From NCBI RefSeq assembly GCF_014838735.1, contig NZ_JABUXQ010000002.1, positions 62,001-126,000 on the forward strand: DNA of 64,000 nt, in the 5' to 3' direction. Below the pieces are notes generated by a model. That model saw only the letters and a list, made by a program, of their open reading frames with translations, had not been told where the DNA came from and did not search any database. The first letter of the stretch is position 1. Every line of letters begins with the position of its first letter. The translations under genes were made by a program, and so were the position numbers. This stretch comes from Limosilactobacillus portuensis. GTDB lineage: Bacteria; Bacillota; Bacilli; Lactobacillales; Lactobacillaceae. Of the stretch, positions 35,435-44,516 are shown one piece after another.

Positions 35435-36067
35435 CTATTGTTTTCTCACTGGCAAGCGAAGAACGGTTTTTAGGTTAGCCGGTTTAGTGCGTCGCGGATC
35501 AGACAGGTAAATCTCATGGTGGTGACGGTGATCATTAATATCTAGCTGAAGGTCGTTGTTAGTAATAAACTCATGCAGTTTTTCAACGGTAGCTGGTTCG
35601 TCATCATATGCGCCAACGTGTAGTGCTTGAACGCATAAGCCTTCATCAACGGAGCGCAACTCAACCTTAGAAAAGTCGGCCTGCTTCTTTTCAGTAGCCG
35701 TCTTAACCGCCCAATCAAAGATCGCAGGAGTAACAAAGTCCGGCATCCGGATCAACGAAATGAAGTTAAATTGCTCCTTATGCTGGTAGTCAACGCCCTT
35801 AATTCCCGGCTGCCACCACATTCCTTCCAGTGGCGGAACAACAAAGTCAAAGTAGCCGGGGATTCGATAATCACCCTTTTTACTCATCTTAATTGTGTAG
35901 GCAATTCCATAGAGGAGCTGAAGAGCTTGACTGTATTCACCATCTTCAGCATTTGGATCACCTTTCCCTTGAACTGCAAGGTAATTCATTGACGGAACCT
36001 TTATTACTGCTGGTCGTTTTCCTGGACGATAAAGTTCCGGTTGTTCTTTCTTAAAGTCGTATGTCAT
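35435..36067 (-). CDS. GyrI-like small-molecule-binding-domain protein
   Basis: A 210-residue protein matching the GyrI-like/SHV domain group: VPSMNYLAVQGKGDPN, then LLYGIAYTIKMSKKG, EGMWWQPG and VQALHVGAYDDEPATVEKLH. Such proteins bind small hydrophobic molecules; some hydrolyse toxic compounds. No DNA-binding domain is attached. AGGGATG precedes the ATG. Just upstream, 17 nt away, is the AAA ATPase gene on the same strand, so cotranscription is possible. Confidence 0.8.
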   Translation of the reverse strand: MTYDFKKEQPELYRPGKRPAVIKVPSMNYLAVQGKGDPNAEDGEYSQALQLLYGIAYTIKMSKKGDYRIPGYFDFVVPPLEGMWWQPGIKGVDYQHKEQFNFISLIRMPDFVTPAIFDWAVKTATEKKQADFSKVELRSVDEGLCVQALHVGAYDDEPATVEKLHEFITNNDLQLDINDHRHHHEIYLSDPRRTKPANLKTVLRLPVRKQ

Positions 36068-36084
36068 TGTTTCATCCCTTAGTT

Positions 36085-37197
36085 TTATAGCTCGCTAATA
36101 CCAATTAAATATTGTCCATCATCAATTACAAATTTACGAAATAGTGGAAGACTAAATTTAACTTTTCCGTATCCAGCAGGCATGATGATCTGACTATCAA
36201 TTAACCGCCGTCGATACATCCCAATATACCCAGGTTTCTTCTTTAACTGATTACCGAGATAAGTTGTTGAGATCGGATATTCTTTTGCCAGTGCCATTGT
36301 AATCACAAACTGTTGGTCCACGGAAGAAAGTTCTTCAAACATCTTACTATACGCATTCCGACTTAGCTGAGCCTGATATTCTGGTAAAATATCATCAATT
36401 GTTTGCTGAGTAATGTGCTGATCTGGCACCTGCCATAATAAGTAACCAAGAAGCTGAAATGCATACGCATAACCATCAGCGAGTAACGCCATTTGACGAA
36501 TCACTTCAGGTGAAATATCCTTATCCCGTTTTTTGAATTCACGTAAATATTGTGCTCGAATATCATAAAAACTCAACGGTGATAACTCAATCCGTCCACT
36601 TCGTAACAGGAACGTTAAAACATGGTTGTTTTGAAGTTCTTGAACATTTTTAGGCAAGCCAGTCATAATGATAGAAATCGGCATTTCTTCACTAATCATC
36701 ACTTGATAGATTGAAGCTAATTCAACCATCCCCGGAACATCTTGGGCTTCATCAATCATTACCAAGACGTGTTGGTGGTGCTTCTTTAGGATTATTAGCA
36801 TTTGTTTCAATAAGTATTGATAATTAGATAGTTGAGTATCTGCTGCGGAAGTATATTTAACACTAATTCCACCAAGAGAGACGTTAAATCCCGAAATTTT
36901 ATTAAATAGTTTTTGAATCTTGGTCGTGGTTTGCTGGTATAGCAGCTCGGTAAGTCGTCCAACCATATTATCGCCAATTATCAAATGAATCGTTAGCCAT
37001 TGTGGATCTTGGGAAATTAGTTTACCAACATTATTCATAAAAACTGTTTTCCCCACTCCACGAGTTCCGTAAATCAGGGTAGTTCTGTAAGGAGTATCAA
37101 CATCCTTAATATCCGTTACTAACCTATTCAATATCTCATTTCGATCTAGTAAAACAGTTGGTTGAGAACCAAAACTTGGGTTAAATGGATTTTTCAA
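36085..37197 (-). CDS. AAA+ ATPase of the Orc/Cdc6-like (STAND-type) group with C-terminal winged helix
   Basis: A 370-residue ATPase. Walker A is GTRGVGKTVFM near residue 45, Walker B is VLVMIDEAQDVPG near 145, and a sensor 1-like IIMTGLPKN follows. The C-terminal third has a winged helix (TTYLGNQLKKKPGYIGMYRRRL). This type occurs on archaeal-like and mobile elements and in bacteria with unknown roles. It starts at a TTG with AGGAGG 7 nt upstream. The promoter region contains three 20-bp direct repeats at exact 29-bp spacing. It could be a regulator, a replication or partition factor, or a defence ATPase; the sequence does not decide. Confidence 0.8.
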   Translation of the reverse strand: MKNPFNPSFGSQPTVLLDRNEILNRLVTDIKDVDTPYRTTLIYGTRGVGKTVFMNNVGKLISQDPQWLTIHLIIGDNMVGRLTELLYQQTTTKIQKLFNKISGFNVSLGGISVKYTSAADTQLSNYQYLLKQMLIILKKHHQHVLVMIDEAQDVPGMVELASIYQVMISEEMPISIIMTGLPKNVQELQNNHVLTFLLRSGRIELSPLSFYDIRAQYLREFKKRDKDISPEVIRQMALLADGYAYAFQLLGYLLWQVPDQHITQQTIDDILPEYQAQLSRNAYSKMFEELSSVDQQFVITMALAKEYPISTTYLGNQLKKKPGYIGMYRRRLIDSQIIMPAGYGKVKFSLPLFRKFVIDDGQYLIGISEL

Positions 37198-37209
37198 AGC
37201 CAGCCCTCC

Positions 37210-37287
37210 TTTATATCTGTTTATATCTTTACATTCATTTTATATCTGTTTATATCTTGACTCAAGTTTTATATCTGTTTATATCTT
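37210..37287 (-). promoter_or_regulatory. three 20-bp direct repeats at 29-bp spacing before the AAA ATPase gene
   Basis: TTTATATCTGTTTATATCTT occurs at 37210-37229, 37239-37258 and 37268-37287. Each copy is itself two half-sites 10 bp apart, TTTATATCTG and TTTATATCTT. The starts are exactly 29 bp apart. The first copy abuts the ribosome site (AGGAGG at 37204-37209, minus strand). The layout resembles an iteron array or a cooperative operator. Confidence 0.85.
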
Positions 37288-37296
37288 CAAGGTTAA

Positions 37297-37328
37297 TAAA
37301 AAATGCCCAATACCGTTTACTGGGCATT
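37297..37328 (-). terminator. intrinsic terminator after TrmH-type gene
   Basis: The stem AATGCCCA/TGGGCATT (37302-37309 with 37321-37328), with a T-rich run on the minus strand, directly after the stop at 37334. Confidence 0.85.
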
Positions 37329-37333
37329 GAGCA

Positions 37334-38200
37334 CTATTTTCCTTCCCGATTGCCTAGCTCCCAAAAGGCTAGGGCCGAGGCAGCGGCTACATTTAAGGAA
37401 TCCACGCCCGGTGCCATTGGGATCTTAATTGTAAAATCGCTCTGCGCAATTGTTTTTTCTCTTAACCCCGGACCTTCTGAACCAAGAATAATGGCAAGCT
37501 TATCCACTTGAGCCAGTTGCGGATCGTCGATATTAACGGTGTTGTGACGTAATGCCATCGCTGCGCTTTTGTAACCCAGCCGATGAAGCAAGCTAATTCC
37601 TTCCGCTCGCCAGAGTTTCGCGTCAACATAGGTCCACGGCACTTGAAAAACCGTTCCCATTGATACCCGTGAAGCCCGGCGATAAAACGGGTTGGCAGAA
37701 TCACTCGTCACGACTACGCCATCTATTCCAAGAGCTGCTGCCGAACGAAAAATCGCCCCAATATTAGTTGGATTGACTACACTTTCGAGAACCGCAATCC
37801 GTGGATGATCTTTCGGCATTGTTGCCAAAAAGCTGGCTAAGTCCGGACGCTTCACCCGATGCATTGCCGCCAGTGCTCCACGCAAGAGATTGTACCCGGA
37901 TAACTGGCTGAGCAACGCGCTACTGACCACATAAATTGGCGTTTGTCCTAAGCCAGTTGTTTGGTTAGCCGCCATTTCGTGATCCAAGTCGACCAAGTCT
38001 CGGTCTAGCGCCTTTTCTTCAACCAAAAGAGAGGCTGGTTGATACCCTGCCCGTAAAGCTCGTTCAATCACCTTCGGACTTTCCGCAATAAATAATCCCG
38101 GTTGCGGTTCTAAGGCATGAAAAAGCTGGGCTTCATTCAGGCGGACGTAAGGATCCAAATCGGGTCTTGCTAAATCTGTAAGAAAAATTAAGTTATGCAT
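37334..38200 (-). CDS. TrmH/SpoU-family RNA 2'-O-methyltransferase
   Basis: A 288-residue SPOUT methyltransferase. Residues 1-105 form an L30-like substrate-binding part. The catalytic part has motif 1 NPTNIGAIFRSAAALGID, motif 2 AIILGSEGPGL and motif 3 PMAPGVDSLNVAAASA, which make the SAM-binding knot. It methylates a ribose in tRNA or 23S rRNA; the site cannot be read from sequence. Its promoter region lies next to the decamer tandem repeat. A -10/-35 pair was not identified with confidence. Confidence 0.9.
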   Translation of the reverse strand: MHNLIFLTDLARPDLDPYVRLNEAQLFHALEPQPGLFIAESPKVIERALRAGYQPASLLVEEKALDRDLVDLDHEMAANQTTGLGQTPIYVVSSALLSQLSGYNLLRGALAAMHRVKRPDLASFLATMPKDHPRIAVLESVVNPTNIGAIFRSAAALGIDGVVVTSDSANPFYRRASRVSMGTVFQVPWTYVDAKLWRAEGISLLHRLGYKSAAMALRHNTVNIDDPQLAQVDKLAIILGSEGPGLREKTIAQSDFTIKIPMAPGVDSLNVAAASALAFWELGNREGK

Positions 38201-38250
38201 GCTGAATTTACCTTATTATTTGTTATCGCTGTGATGAGATTTATTTTGAC

Positions 38251-38326
38251 GCTTTTTAACGCTTTTTAACGCTTTTTAACGCTTTTTAACGCTTTTTAAC
38301 GCTTTTTAACGCTTTTTAACGCTTTT
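38251..38326. repeat. seven tandem decamers (GCTTTTTAAC) plus a partial eighth
   Basis: Seven perfect 10-bp units at 38251-38320 and a final GCTTTT. On the minus strand each unit reads GTTAAAAAGC and the array starts at the stop codon of the AlbA_2-type gene. A-tracts recur every 10 bp, one turn of the helix, so the DNA should be intrinsically bent. Confidence 0.95.
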
Positions 38327-39629
38327 CGTACTGTGTGTTAACAGAACTACCAACTTTCCTTACTTTTCCTTTTTTTATAAGACCTGATAGTAGTTTCCTT
38401 ACATGATATGGTGTTGTCCGTAACACTTGCTGAATCTCTTTTCGTGTTTGTCTGCCATTTTTGCTTAGAATATATAACACTGATTCTTCATTAAGGCCTA
38501 AAATGAATGTCGAATCTTTAACTTTAGAATCAATTACATTCTTAGTGTCATTATTATAATTAACATTAGGCAAAATGACCTTAAACGAATTAGGTCTGAC
38601 CTCAAAATCTGGAGACTGATTCGTATCTTGATAAGCTTCATACATTCTCCGAATCCCAGTTCCATAATTTTCAATGTACTTCAACTTATCAAGAATATGA
38701 ACAAGTTGAGGATTGCGAACAGCTGTCATTCCATCTTTAACTTCATCCAAAGTTAATCCATCAGGTATACCACCTGGTGAAAGTATCTCCATCCGATTAT
38801 CAAAGATTTCAATCTTGATATTAGAATGCAACAAATAGTCTCTATGCGCAAAAGCATTAACAATTGCTTCTCTAATTGCTGTGTCTGGATAGTCTTTAGT
38901 TTCATGACGTTGTGGGGCACCATCAATTTTAATTTTAGTATGGTTATTAAGCTGAATATAGTGCAATAATTCGTCAATTTGATGTGTTAAAGAACCACTA
39001 ATTTCACGCTTATCCCTAAATTCCATCACATTCAAGCCTTGATAAATTGCTACCTTAGTAATCGTTGGATTCTGATCACTAACCAAAAATGCAGCATTAT
39101 TGTAAACGTCAGACTCTTTTAACATATGAAGTGCTTTAACATTAAATTCAACATCTTTATAGTTAGCTCGTCCTTGGAGGCTTCTAAAAGACAAGTCCTG
39201 ATTAGGAGACATTTCTGAATCAAATTCATCGTTCCCAATATTTTGTTGAAGCATCCTCTTAATTTGTTCATTAGTAGCTCTTACAGCAGAACTACCGTAC
39301 CTAATATAAACACCTTTAGGAGTAAATCCTTCGCTTGCGATTGCATATGGTTTATGTCGTCCTGCTTTAACTTTAATAGTAAATATATCCTCATTAGGAT
39401 AAATATCTATTAGACTAAAAGGAGTTGGATAAAATGCATTTGTATACCAGCGGTTTATTTTTTCTTCCCATTGATGCTTTTGCTCATCAGATACCTCTAA
39501 AGGTTTTCTAGTCTGATCATCTATACCAAGAAAAATTGTTCCACCCTTAGTATTTAAAAAACTAACAATTTCACGTTTTAGTTTATTAGTTAATTCACTT
39601 TTATATTCAATTCTTTTGTCTTCATTCAT
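38316..39629 (-). CDS. AlbA_2 (Schlafen-like) domain protein with HATPase_c_4 and winged helix
   Basis: A 437-residue protein. The N-terminal AlbA_2 domain begins RIEYKSELTNKLKREIVSFLNTKGG and continues with GVYIRYGSSAVRATNEQI. The middle is the HATPase_c_4 domain (AIREAIVNAFAHRDYLLH, ENYGTGIRRMYEAY). The C-terminus is a winged helix (TRKEIQQVLRTTPYHVRKLL). These proteins are usually annotated as putative transcriptional regulators and are common in accessory DNA. The start at 39629 is used because the TTG at 39659 has no ribosome site, although AAGGAG is 11 nt away. The stop codon lies inside the decamer array. It sits beside the type III restriction-modification operon. Confidence 0.85.
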   Translation of the reverse strand: MNEDKRIEYKSELTNKLKREIVSFLNTKGGTIFLGIDDQTRKPLEVSDEQKHQWEEKINRWYTNAFYPTPFSLIDIYPNEDIFTIKVKAGRHKPYAIASEGFTPKGVYIRYGSSAVRATNEQIKRMLQQNIGNDEFDSEMSPNQDLSFRSLQGRANYKDVEFNVKALHMLKESDVYNNAAFLVSDQNPTITKVAIYQGLNVMEFRDKREISGSLTHQIDELLHYIQLNNHTKIKIDGAPQRHETKDYPDTAIREAIVNAFAHRDYLLHSNIKIEIFDNRMEILSPGGIPDGLTLDEVKDGMTAVRNPQLVHILDKLKYIENYGTGIRRMYEAYQDTNQSPDFEVRPNSFKVILPNVNYNNDTKNVIDSKVKDSTFILGLNEESVLYILSKNGRQTRKEIQQVLRTTPYHVRKLLSGLIKKGKVRKVGSSVNTQYEKR

Positions 39630-39797
39630 TTGGGACACGGTCTCCTTAAATACTACCAATAATTATATAACAAACTCCATAAATAATATGAAACAGTCTG
39701 TAAATTAATTAGCTCACTGCTATCACTTTTTACAAAGATTTGGCTTTTAATTAAAAAGAACCCCCATCATTTAAAATGGAAGTTCTTTAGAAAACAT

Positions 39798-42443
39798 TTA
39801 ATTATCAGTCAATAATCCTTTCTCCCTTAATTCTGGAAACATGTAATGAAGGTCTTGCTTCCCCTTATCTTCAACGTAGAATTTGACACCAAATAGTTTT
39901 ACATCATCGTTATCTTCTAGGATTATTATGTTCTTAGGATCGATTCTTTCCAAGAGTTCCTCTTTCCATCTGTCCTTTTCAACAAACGCAGTTCCTTTTG
40001 GCTCCATATAAATTTGGTAAACATAATTTTCGTTTTTAAGGTACATGATAAAGTCTGGCATATATCCTTCATAACGGTAAACACTCTCACCAAAGTCATG
40101 AAGCTTAAAGTCAGTATTTCGCTCATCAATGCGTAACAGATAAATTTGATCGTACTTCTTTCGGAAATTTGGAATTTCTGCTCCAATTCGATTAATAAAG
40201 TGCATCTCAAGTTGATCCACAATCGCGTAATCGTAAGCGTACCAATCTCTACCTTTCATCTCATAAGGGCCGATTTTAGCTGTCTTAGGATCGTTAAAGT
40301 TATCACCCACACGTTTCTCATAGTCTCTGACCACTTCGTTAACAGCGACCTTCTCAAATTGGTTAGTACCTTTAGAGCGCTGGAAGTTATTTACTAAAGC
40401 ATTCTGAACGCGAAGTAAATACCTTTCAACAGCAGTTAGTCGTTCATGAGGAGTTAATTGATGTTCATTAGCAACTCGCACCCTAACAACTGCATGTCCT
40501 AGCCAGCTGTCGCTTGTAAGGAATTCTCTTACACTTGTTATAGTTGGGCATTGTTGTTTTAGGGATTCAAATCGGAAGAATGGATTAAATGATATGGCAG
40601 TCCTAATTAAAGCTTTATCTGCTGGATTACTAAATACAGCAGCATTTACTATTGGAAATAATGAACGATTATCCTTATCTGCTCCGGTATCGAATTTACG
40701 CTCAGTAGTTGTACTAATCATATCAATAGGCTCTGTCGTTTCTGGATCAAAGCCGTACTTCAGAATTGAATTGTAGTGTTCTGCTGGTACTACCTCTACT
40801 TTGTTGTAGTAAACATTCCCGTGCTTATATGCATCTGTTCGTTTGAATGAGCTCTTAACATTTGCTGTATAAATTTTATACTTGGTGTCCTCATTAACAG
40901 GTAAGTTAATAGCATCCAATGATTTACGAAGATTTTCCAGGTACTGAGGGTTATTAATGGTGTGATAGTAAAGACGCTCCAATAATTGAATCTCAGGCTT
41001 TCGATCATCGAACCGTCGAGTATATGATTTCTTACCCTTATAGATAAAAGGATTATATCTGGCTCCACGACCGATTAATTGTGCTTCTGCATTGGTATCA
41101 TTTGGCTTAATATTCTTTTCGCCGATACGGACAATATCATAAAGATTTAGAACATCCCAACCCTCACTTAATTTAGCAACGGCAAAAACTGATCTAATCG
41201 GGTTTGTTGGACTTTCGAGAGTGTTTAATTTTTGAGCAACACTCCCATTATCAAGAATATCCTTTTTCCCTGAATCGTTAGCGTTAATCGTTGTAAATTC
41301 TTGGAAATCACGCTTTAATTCTGCGACGGTTTCTCCAAAGTTCTGATTTAGCCAGTATTTGTACGCTAAACTAAGAGCTTCACTTCGGGTTGAACGATTT
41401 TGGGATTGAACAAAGTTTTGTAATGACTCGGCTGTTAAATTATCAATCATCGTTAAGAAGCGCTCATTAACGTCCTTGGATACTTTGATAGTATTGGATT
41501 TGAAAAGAATTACTGGCTTAAAGTCAGGGATACCCATATTTTGCGCAATTCGCTTTCGGTATTGAGATAGCAAAACGGCATTTAACATTTTATCTTCATC
41601 ACTATTGTTAGCTTGAAGCCGATAAACTCGCTTAGAATAGCCATCGTTAATGAATTTACTCAAGTCATATTGTGCAATGATCTTGTTTTGGTATTTATGG
41701 TAAATATCAGGATTGTGGAGATCAATAGTTGCGGTAAATTCAAGCTGCTGGTTATCAGGGTTCAGGCCTCTAATTTTATCTAGCAACGCTTCCCAGCTTC
41801 TGTTAGTGATATCTTCTTTCTTACTCCGAGTACCGACATTAAAGTGGTGGGCTTCGTCAGCAAGGATCACGAGCTTGTGCTTTTTCAATGATTCTTCAGT
41901 TATGCCGTTTTCACGGGGAGAATTGATATCATTTGAAAGCTGGTGAATACCAGAAAATTTCAAATAGATTGTGTTTTTTTCAAGAGAAATGGGGAACTCC
42001 GATACAACCTTAATACTTACCCTTTGCCCATTAATAACAAGCGGATCTTGATACAGGTACTTTGGAGAAGCTATATTCGTTAAATTATCAATAGTCTTGT
42101 TAACGACAGCAGTGGTACTGGTAGTGAATAAGAAACATTGGTAATTATGTGCTTGATACATATACAGAATAATGGCTGCCATAATATCAGTTTTACCGGA
42201 TCCAGTAGCCATATAAAACATTAACTGGTTATAAGAATCATCTTTCTTATCTAATTTCTCAACAGCATCTAGGTTATGAATGGCCGAGAATTGGTAGTCA
42301 CGAAGACTATGTTTAAGGTTTTGACTAATATATAGTGGCAGTCTCTGCATACCGTGATCTTGGCTAAAGAGTGACGTGTCATTAAGCCAGTTTAACAACT
42401 TGAGGTCGATTTTCTCTTGCGGAATTTCTTTCTTACAAGCCAT
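39798..42443 (-). CDS. res: type III restriction enzyme, Res subunit
   Basis: An 881-residue type III restriction helicase/nuclease. It has helicase motif I MATGSGKTDIMAAI near residue 78, motif II LADEAHHFN near 194, SAT-equivalent LEFTATIDL, and the motif VI region LIGRGARYNPF. The C-terminal endonuclease region includes the PD-(D/E)xK-like IYMEPKGTAF. It works in a complex with Mod, cutting DNA with two inversely oriented unmethylated sites after ATP-driven motion. The ATG overlaps the mod stop codon (TAATG). Length is normal and no damage was seen. Confidence 0.94.
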   Translation of the reverse strand: MACKKEIPQEKIDLKLLNWLNDTSLFSQDHGMQRLPLYISQNLKHSLRDYQFSAIHNLDAVEKLDKKDDSYNQLMFYMATGSGKTDIMAAIILYMYQAHNYQCFLFTTSTTAVVNKTIDNLTNIASPKYLYQDPLVINGQRVSIKVVSEFPISLEKNTIYLKFSGIHQLSNDINSPRENGITEESLKKHKLVILADEAHHFNVGTRSKKEDITNRSWEALLDKIRGLNPDNQQLEFTATIDLHNPDIYHKYQNKIIAQYDLSKFINDGYSKRVYRLQANNSDEDKMLNAVLLSQYRKRIAQNMGIPDFKPVILFKSNTIKVSKDVNERFLTMIDNLTAESLQNFVQSQNRSTRSEALSLAYKYWLNQNFGETVAELKRDFQEFTTINANDSGKKDILDNGSVAQKLNTLESPTNPIRSVFAVAKLSEGWDVLNLYDIVRIGEKNIKPNDTNAEAQLIGRGARYNPFIYKGKKSYTRRFDDRKPEIQLLERLYYHTINNPQYLENLRKSLDAINLPVNEDTKYKIYTANVKSSFKRTDAYKHGNVYYNKVEVVPAEHYNSILKYGFDPETTEPIDMISTTTERKFDTGADKDNRSLFPIVNAAVFSNPADKALIRTAISFNPFFRFESLKQQCPTITSVREFLTSDSWLGHAVVRVRVANEHQLTPHERLTAVERYLLRVQNALVNNFQRSKGTNQFEKVAVNEVVRDYEKRVGDNFNDPKTAKIGPYEMKGRDWYAYDYAIVDQLEMHFINRIGAEIPNFRKKYDQIYLLRIDERNTDFKLHDFGESVYRYEGYMPDFIMYLKNENYVYQIYMEPKGTAFVEKDRWKEELLERIDPKNIIILEDNDDVKLFGVKFYVEDKGKQDLHYMFPELREKGLLTDN

Positions 42444-44494
42444 TACTCTGACTCCTTCCCATAGAAGCTCTTATTGAATTGGTAATCACTGTCAGAAATA
42501 AGATCTCGGACATCAGCATCATCAATATTAGCTTCGTTATAGTAAAGCTGGTTCTTGTCCAGTAGCTTAATTAATAACTTCTTTTGATCTTCAAATGATA
42601 GTTGCTTGCTCTCAGGATCGTTTTCAAATTTAGCTAGGTCAACCCGGAAATCAAGGTCGGCCCCACTTTTCATTCGTTGAAAAACAGCGTCTAATTCGTC
42701 TAGAGTGGTTGCTTTCTGTAAGTCTTTCAGGTATCCCTGGTTCTTTTCCATTAGTTCGGCGTAAACAAAGGAACCGCCACCCTGCCATTTCACCTCTTTT
42801 GAAACACCATTTTTGTCCCCGTAGACAACATTCTGTAATCTCTTCTGAATTAATTGAATCTGAGACGAGATTTGTTCAATAGTGACAAAACTTCTTTTCA
42901 TTTTCATGGCTACAGCAGCAGTTGAGCCACTTCCGCCAAAGAAATCCATAACAATATCACCAGGATTGGAAGAAAGCGCAATAATATTAGACAATAATTT
43001 TTCCGGCTTTTTACCAGCAGGGAAATCAACAGCTCCCTCTTTTTTAAGATTGTTATATTGAATGTTATCCCAAAGTGTGGATAGTTTTTGTTGATACATT
43101 AGATTACCATCAACATTTGATAATCGCTCAGCAAGAAACATAAACATATCCTTACCTTGGCCAGTATAAAAAACCTCAGTCAGGTGATTAGCATTTTTAC
43201 CTTTAATTGGGGTATATGTAATGCTTACGACCCCATTATGAATGTTCTGTAAGTCTTCCTTTACGCGTTTACGAACAGAAGATTGAGCGTTGGTAGTACG
43301 AAATATCTTTTCTGGATATCGCTGGTAAACTTCGTCTTCTGTAATCGATCGTTGCTGTGCAAATTGTTTTATTGATGTCATTTTGGCATTCGGGTAGTAT
43401 TTGTAAGTATATTTATCATTTTCCTCAATGATTTCAGCAGATCCAAGTTCCTCCAGAACTTGCGTATATTTCCAACTTTTGCCTGCATCTTTATATTGGT
43501 GAACATATTGGACAACAGGAGTCGTTTCGTATACAGGATTTAATGTTATAGAACCTTTATCTTTAGCATATAGCTGAATAAATTCCGTAGCATCTCTTAG
43601 GCTTTTGCCTTCTGAGCTACCTGATACACCAGAAATCTTAGTTTTCACTGTAATTGTATTGATGTAATTATCACGCCCAAATATTGAATCCATAAGTATC
43701 CCAAGATAGTTTATTTCTCCATCATCTGTTTGCACCCAAATTAAGCCATCCGGAGAAAGTAATTTTTTGGCGATCTCCAGTCTATTTTTCATAAATGTCA
43801 GCCACGTTGAATGATTGAAACTATCATTATACTTAAAACTGTCATTACCGGTATTGTAGGGTGGATCCAAATAAATAAGCTTAACTTTCCCAGAATATCT
43901 CTTAGTAAGACTATGTAAGGCAATCAAGTTATTTCCCTTGATAACTAGATTGTCTTGATCATTAAAGGAAGTCGCCTCATGTTTGCCATCTTTATCATAT
44001 CGTTTGGCATTGACAAAAACTTTAGGCTCAAACAGTTCACTAATTTCTGCATGCGCTAAAGTTTCATTTAGGAAGGGTTCATCTGCCCCCCCCACTTTTG
44101 CATCAACATCCTCTTTGTCCATTCCAGCTTTTAGTACAGTATCTTTATATGGAAAATCTAGCACAACATCTGAAGAATCAGAAATAAACTTATTATCACT
44201 TGTGAGGCCTATTCTATTGGCATACCTAGTAAAGCTGTCTTCCCAGAATTCTTTGTACTCAAACATATTAATAAATTGATTAAGTTTAAAGACCTCAGTA
44301 TTAGCAATTATTTCCGTATATTCATCATGAATTAACTGATTTGAAAGTAACGCTGTCATTAAATCATGATCATATTTATCAAGATCACTAATTACGGTAC
44401 TTCGTTTTAATGTCCCACTCTCTGCTATATATTTTGTACCAAATTGACGTAAAACATTTTTAACTTGTTCCATTATCTTAGTTTCTATTTGCAT
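42443..44494 (-). CDS. mod: type III DNA methyltransferase, Mod subunit, with G8 tract
   Basis: A 683-residue N6-adenine methyltransferase of the beta class. The catalytic motif is IYLDPPYNTGNDSF near residue 208 and the SAM motif is MDFFGGSGSTAAV, in DPPY-then-FxGxG order. The region between (about 240-480) should hold the target recognition domain. The coding strand has a run of eight G (44086-44093 on the plus strand as C8), encoding VGGAD; the frame is open with eight. One base more or less would stop translation early, so the gene may be phase-variable. AGGAG precedes the ATG. A broken DUF5677-like gene lies 22 nt upstream, before the same operon. Confidence 0.93.
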   Translation of the reverse strand: MQIETKIMEQVKNVLRQFGTKYIAESGTLKRSTVISDLDKYDHDLMTALLSNQLIHDEYTEIIANTEVFKLNQFINMFEYKEFWEDSFTRYANRIGLTSDNKFISDSSDVVLDFPYKDTVLKAGMDKEDVDAKVGGADEPFLNETLAHAEISELFEPKVFVNAKRYDKDGKHEATSFNDQDNLVIKGNNLIALHSLTKRYSGKVKLIYLDPPYNTGNDSFKYNDSFNHSTWLTFMKNRLEIAKKLLSPDGLIWVQTDDGEINYLGILMDSIFGRDNYINTITVKTKISGVSGSSEGKSLRDATEFIQLYAKDKGSITLNPVYETTPVVQYVHQYKDAGKSWKYTQVLEELGSAEIIEENDKYTYKYYPNAKMTSIKQFAQQRSITEDEVYQRYPEKIFRTTNAQSSVRKRVKEDLQNIHNGVVSITYTPIKGKNANHLTEVFYTGQGKDMFMFLAERLSNVDGNLMYQQKLSTLWDNIQYNNLKKEGAVDFPAGKKPEKLLSNIIALSSNPGDIVMDFFGGSGSTAAVAMKMKRSFVTIEQISSQIQLIQKRLQNVVYGDKNGVSKEVKWQGGGSFVYAELMEKNQGYLKDLQKATTLDELDAVFQRMKSGADLDFRVDLAKFENDPESKQLSFEDQKKLLIKLLDKNQLYYNEANIDDADVRDLISDSDYQFNKSFYGKESE
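44086..44093 (-). repeat. C8/G8 homopolymer in mod coding sequence
   Basis: Eight consecutive C on the plus strand (G on the coding strand) inside mod, about 135 codons in. It is unusual in an AT-rich gene and is the kind of tract through which slipped-strand mispairing switches genes on and off. Confidence 0.8.
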
Positions 44495-44516
44495 GCCTGT
44501 TCTCCTATTTACAAAT

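Noticed and set aside
37210-37287. Possible CRISPR array (three 20-bp repeats)
   Set aside because: The gaps between repeats are 9 bp, far too short for spacers, and the units sit in a gene leader with a ribosome site. No cas genes are nearby.
36085-37287. Plasmid or chromosomal origin
   Set aside because: The ATPase and repeats are suggestive, but no DnaA boxes, partition genes or AT-rich unwinding region with further replication genes were seen; it is left as a hypothesis in the findings.
38251-38326. Possible CRISPR or coding repeat
   Set aside because: Ten-base units without spacers; only the first unit overlaps the stop codon, so it is a simple tandem repeat.
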